64,000 nt of DNA from Bradyrhizobium sp. NDS-1 (lineage in GTDB: Bacteria; Pseudomonadota; Alphaproteobacteria; Rhizobiales; Xanthobacteraceae): assembly GCF_032918005.1 (NCBI RefSeq), contig NZ_CP136628.1, positions 4,573,501 through 4,637,500 of the forward strand, given 5' to 3'. Within the stretch, counting starts at the first letter, position 1. Each line of letters opens with the position of its first letter. The notes under the pieces are model-generated. The model was not told the origin of the DNA and did not search any database. It saw only the letters and a program-made list of their open reading frames with translations. Positions 61,160-64,000 of the stretch are shown one piece after another. A program made the translations under genes and the position numbers.

Positions 61160-61900
61160 TCACACACGCGGCGGCGCCGACTGCCGCTTCTGGTGCAGAT
61201 AGACCGGGCTGAAGTCGCCGAGCCGCTGCAAGTCGCGCCATTTCTGCACGATCAGCTCGCCCTCGCGCAGATCCATGGCCCCGCTGCGCCTGAGTTCGGC
61301 CAGTGTCCGGTTCACGGTTGCGATCGCCATGCCCAGCGTCTCGCCGAGCTGCGCCAGGCTGATCGGCATGGGGCAGCGATTGCCGCGCACGAGCTGCGCG
61401 GCGCGGGCGCGGTAGAATAGCTCGCAGAACAAATGTGCCATGCGCGCCTGCATCGGCCGGGCGCTGTTGTTGGTGATGGCCTCGCGAAAGATCGCGGCAT
61501 CGAGCAGCGTCTCGCGCCAGACGGCCAGCCCAAAGCTGGGCCGTCGCCGGAACGCGATGAACAATTCGCGATGCGGAATGAAGGCGACCGAGGCCGGCCC
61601 CAGCGCGCTCAATCCATGATCCATCTGGTCGATGAACAGGCCCTGCGCGTCCGGCAGGTCGCCGGTGAGATGGAACGCGAGATATTGTCGCCCGCCGCCA
61701 GCCAGCAGATGGTAGCGCGCGACCATGCCGGTGACAACCAGCACCGAATGTTCGGGTTCGTCGCCCTGACGGATGAAATCCTCGTTGGGCCCCAAATCGC
61801 GCAGCGTGAAGGTAAGCGCCCGGATTTCGGCAACGTCTTCCTCTGTGAGCGCGGTGTGCTCGCAAAGGTTCCGGATCAGCACGTCGTGGGTTTTTTCCAT
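61160..61900 (-). CDS. Crp/Fnr family transcriptional regulator B
   Basis: 246 residues on the opposite strand, converging with regulator A (12 nt between stops). The sensor domain contains FIRQGDEPEHSVLVVTGMVA and YLAFHLTGDLPDAQGLFIDQ, and the HTH is ISLAQLGETLGMAIATVNRT. There are no Fnr-type N-terminal Cys clusters, and the sequence is clearly different from A. The signal is unknown. Confidence 0.87.
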   Translation of the reverse strand: MEKTHDVLIRNLCEHTALTEEDVAEIRALTFTLRDLGPNEDFIRQGDEPEHSVLVVTGMVARYHLLAGGGRQYLAFHLTGDLPDAQGLFIDQMDHGLSALGPASVAFIPHRELFIAFRRRPSFGLAVWRETLLDAAIFREAITNNSARPMQARMAHLFCELFYRARAAQLVRGNRCPMPISLAQLGETLGMAIATVNRTLAELRRSGAMDLREGELIVQKWRDLQRLGDFSPVYLHQKRQSAPPRV

Positions 61901-62057
61901 GAGGTCGCCAAAAATGCGCCGGTTCTATCAAATGATACGTCCGGCCAGGGTTCAGCGGACTAGAACGCGGATCGGAAGCACAGGTTGCTAACCGGTTTGC
62001 GACCGTAGCGGGTCGCATCCATCCGTCACACCGACTGCGAACCGAGCCGGCCCCTTC

Positions 62058-62246
62058 ATGAGCCCGACCACGATCCTGGAGCGAATCCGCAGCCTGTTCA
62101 CGTCGGATGCGACCGAGCCCCTCGACAACATCGGGGATGCCTTCGTCACGGCAACGCTGAAGCTCCCGGTCCAGCCGATGTCCGACCAGGAACTCGCCCG
62201 CGCCATCCGCGAGTTCCGCAAGGCGTCGGTGCCGCGCAGCGGTTGA
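62058..62246 (+). CDS. Small hypothetical protein
   Basis: 62 residues: MSPTTILERIRSLFTSDATE, then PLDNIGDAFVTATLKLPVQP and MSDQELARAIREFRKASVPR. It is soluble and helical at both ends. It lies between regulator B and regulator C, close before C (17 nt to its ATG), so it is probably co-transcribed with C. No family was recognised. Confidence 0.6.
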   Translation: MSPTTILERIRSLFTSDATEPLDNIGDAFVTATLKLPVQPMSDQELARAIREFRKASVPRSG

Positions 62247-62263
62247 AGCGGCACGCGAGGCTC

Positions 62264-62965
62264 ATGCCGCATCCGAAATTCATCTCGCGTCTGCTGGCCA
62301 TGGAAGGGCTGTCCGGGGACGAACGCCAGAAGGTCGCCGCCCTGCCCTCCACGCTGCGCCAGGTCGCCGACGGCGAGATCGTGTTGCGACAGGGCGAGGC
62401 CGCCTCGCGCTGCGTCTTCGTCGTGAGTGGCTTCCTCTATCAGGCCCGCATCGTCGGCGACCGCAGCCAGATCCTCGCTTTCCACGTTCCCGGCGACATG
62501 CCCTGCCTGCACTCGCTGCTGGTCTCGCCGATGGATGCGGATCTCGTCGGCCTCGGACCGACCATCGTCGGCACTGTCGCGCACGGCCAGCTCCGGCAGC
62601 TTCTCGACGGCTCGAACCATTTAACCCGCGCGTTCTGGCGCGAGACGTTGATCGATGCGGCGATCGCGCGGCAATGGATCGCCCGCCTCGGCGCGCAGGC
62701 GGCCTTGCCCAAGGTCGCGCACCTCATCTGCGAACTCGCCGCAAGGCTGGAGGTCGTCGGGCTTCTCAAGGACGGCTGCTTCCAGATGCCGATGACGCAG
62801 CGGCACGTCGCCGATGCCTGCGGGCTGTCGATCGTTCACGTCAATCGCACCATCCAGGAACTGAGGCATCGTCGATTGATCGCTTGGGAGGGCAGCGAGA
62901 TCGAGCTGCTGCGACCCGAAGAGCTGCGCGAGCTTGCGGATTTCACGCCGAATTATCTGACGTGA
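62264..62965 (+). CDS. Crp/Fnr family transcriptional regulator C
   Basis: 233 residues from ATG 62264, which has GAGG 4 nt upstream; a TTG start at 62243 would overlap the previous stop. The sensor domain (IVLRQGEAASRCVFVVSGFL, ILAFHVPGDMPCLHSLLVSP) resembles regulator B. The HTH is MTQRHVADACGLSIVHVNRT. B and C end alike (LRRLGDFSPVYL versus LRELADFTPNYL), so they are likely paralogues arranged divergently. Confidence 0.87.
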   Translation: MPHPKFISRLLAMEGLSGDERQKVAALPSTLRQVADGEIVLRQGEAASRCVFVVSGFLYQARIVGDRSQILAFHVPGDMPCLHSLLVSPMDADLVGLGPTIVGTVAHGQLRQLLDGSNHLTRAFWRETLIDAAIARQWIARLGAQAALPKVAHLICELAARLEVVGLLKDGCFQMPMTQRHVADACGLSIVHVNRTIQELRHRRLIAWEGSEIELLRPEELRELADFTPNYLT

Positions 62966-63005
62966 ACGCGGCGGACGAATGCCAGGTCGCGGCCCGCTGG
63001 ATCAG

Positions 63006-63233
63006 CTACTTCTTCTCGTCCGTCCTGCGCTGTCCGGACGTGCCTTTGGTTTCGGGCTGCTTCGCCCGATCGGCATTCATGCCGGTGGTGTCCATTTTCC
63101 CTCTCTCCGTGGCACCGTTGGTATTTTCCGGCCTGTCCATGCCGGTCTGCGGAGCCGGCCCCGTATTCTGGGCAACGACCGGGCCGGACATGACTGCAAA
63201 TACGGCCGCGGTAATGAGCGCTTTCATGGGCAT
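63006..63233 (-). CDS. Small secreted protein of unknown function
   Basis: 75 residues, with a signal peptide ending VVAQ near 22 (MKALITAAVFAVMSGPVVAQ from the second Met). The mature part is polar, with Asn, Thr, Gly and charged residues (NTGPAPQTGMDRPENTNGAT ... RRTDEKK), probably disordered. AAGGGAG precedes the ATG. A GGAAC-N16-CGTC motif upstream resembles an EcfG promoter. Confidence 0.7.
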   Translation of the reverse strand: MPMKALITAAVFAVMSGPVVAQNTGPAPQTGMDRPENTNGATERGKMDTTGMNADRAKQPETKGTSGQRRTDEKK

Positions 63234-63252
63234 CTCCCTTCGTCTGACGAAT

Positions 63253-63277
63253 GACGTGGCCGCACGCGAGTTGTTCC
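63253..63277 (-). promoter_or_regulatory. EcfG-like promoter, one mismatch
   Basis: On the minus strand GGAAC (63277-63273), 16 nt, CGTC (63256-63253) differs from GGAAC-N16-CGTT in one base. It lies 19 nt before the start of the small secreted protein gene. Confidence 0.35.
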
Positions 63278-63320
63278 CTGGTGTTCCGGCCGTCGTGCGC
63301 GACTGCGGCGAAGCATCGCC

Positions 63321-63929
63321 TCACGATCGCGGCCGCACCCATGATCCGAGCAGCGGGCCGCCGGCTCCGACCACCGGATCCGTCTTCGGCTTGCGGACCT
63401 TGGCGATGCGCTTGACGGCATCAGGACGCTCTCGCGTGTCGGTGCACTCGTCATAGGTCCCGTCCTGCGGGTACGCGCCGACGACGAGGAAGTCCCGGCT
63501 GGACTCGATGAGGCGGTGTCCCGTGCCTGCGGGAAGGACCAGAACATCGCCGGCCTTCACGCGCAGGATCCGCCCCTTGATCCCGCCGCACTCGATTCTG
63601 GCCGAGCCGCGCGCCACGCCCATCACTTCATGGACTTGCGAATGATAATGAACGAAGTCGTAGACGGTGTCGCGCCATGACCGCCCCCAGCCATTCGTAT
63701 CGAACAGCGTATCGATGACGACCTCGGGCGGAAAACGCCGGGTCTTCAGGTTCACCGCGCCGCGATAGAGCAGCACGGAAAATTTCGGATTGTTCGGAAC
63801 GATGCCGTCGTCGCGAAAATGCAGTTCTGCCGGTTTGCGCGATCGCACAAGCGTACGCAAAGTTGCCGCATCGGGATGGTGCTCCACCAGCTTCCTGGCG
63901 AAATTCCTGACCTGATCCTTGATGGGCAT
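63321..63929 (-). CDS. Cupin-domain protein
   Basis: 202 residues. The cupin barrel (about 88-155) shows VHYHSQVHEVMGVARGSARI (metal His and Glu), GDVLVLPAGTGHRLIE with the second-motif His, and DFLVVGAYPQDG. It resembles the YjlB-type single-domain cupins of unknown substrate. The first 80 residues are less conserved. It ends 88 nt beyond the promoter-proximal end of the small secreted gene, on the same strand. The 71 nt between its start and the window end show nothing recognisable. Confidence 0.82.
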   Translation of the reverse strand: MPIKDQVRNFARKLVEHHPDAATLRTLVRSRKPAELHFRDDGIVPNNPKFSVLLYRGAVNLKTRRFPPEVVIDTLFDTNGWGRSWRDTVYDFVHYHSQVHEVMGVARGSARIECGGIKGRILRVKAGDVLVLPAGTGHRLIESSRDFLVVGAYPQDGTYDECTDTRERPDAVKRIAKVRKPKTDPVVGAGGPLLGSWVRPRS

Positions 63930-64000
63930 GACGTTTCCTCAGCCGCCGCGATTCAACGACGGCAGAGCCGAGAAGTTTCGGCCGCGGATTTATTCCTGCC

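Noticed and set aside
1..64000. CRISPR arrays, prophage or complete transposon
   Set aside because: No regularly spaced direct repeats, integrase, transposase or phage structural genes were seen; the only phage-like hint is the 85-residue Ead/Ea22-like protein.

Overview
The window looks like chromosome of a high-GC alphaproteobacterium of the Bradyrhizobium type (Hyphomicrobiales/Nitrobacteraceae). This rests on the base composition, the HdaA/Ppk/Ppx and Lpt gene arrangements, an alphaproteobacterial EcfG-type promoter match, abundant extragenic palindromes of the kind common in these genomes, and many small lineage-type hypothetical proteins. The species is an inference; no rRNA or tRNA gene was found. 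No CRISPR array, prophage or complete insertion sequence is visible. Most of the window is core chromosome with small accessory patches.

Layout. 0-11 kb: the end of a glutathione peroxidase gene, a secreted polysaccharide deacetylase, a RibD-C-like reductase, DoxX, a malic enzyme with a phosphotransacetylase-like tail (maeB), a large membrane-anchored protein, aspS and selO. 11-15 kb: a metallophosphoesterase co-transcribed with two ABC permeases and a binding protein of the Ugp type. It is preceded by a good PHO-box match and has no ATPase gene. 15.6-23 kb: RNase D, a class III aminotransferase, a short operon (two GNAT-like proteins plus an isochorismatase-fold protein that lacks the usual catalytic Lys and Cys) facing a LysR regulator, and an autotransporter-type barrel protein. 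23-31 kb: a cold shock protein, purM-purN, a CDP-alcohol phosphatidyltransferase, hdaA and ppk-ppx, with a PHO-box-like repeat before ppk.

30.7-39.6 kb holds a metal-efflux island. Histidine kinase, response regulator and PepSY protein genes diverge from a second PepSY protein, a cytochrome b561-type protein, an RND adaptor, a CusA-like pump and a DUF3240 protein. A TerC-family gene converges on them. No outer-membrane channel is encoded. 39.6-43 kb: ndk, a His/Gly-rich secreted protein, a possible orphan NepR-like anti-sigma protein and an ABC-F ATPase. 43-48.6 kb is accessory: two Bug-type solute receptors around a LuxR-type regulator, then a MarR/monooxygenase pair sharing a palindromic operator. 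This last segment is flanked by a lipoprotein gene and a decayed fragment of the same gene.

48.7-58.6 kb is the outer-membrane biogenesis block. holC and pepA diverge from lptF-lptG-lptD-surA-pdxA-rsmA, in which most start codons overlap the previous stop. 58.7-64 kb: a zinc alcohol dehydrogenase, three different Crp/Fnr-family regulators within 2.6 kb interspersed with small proteins (one behind an exact EcfG-type promoter match), a small secreted protein and a cupin.

Phosphate is the clearest regulatory theme: polyphosphate synthesis and breakdown (ppk-ppx) and phosphodiester scavenging both carry PHO-box-like sites. The second theme is envelope maintenance (LPS transport, SurA, metal efflux, stress regulators).
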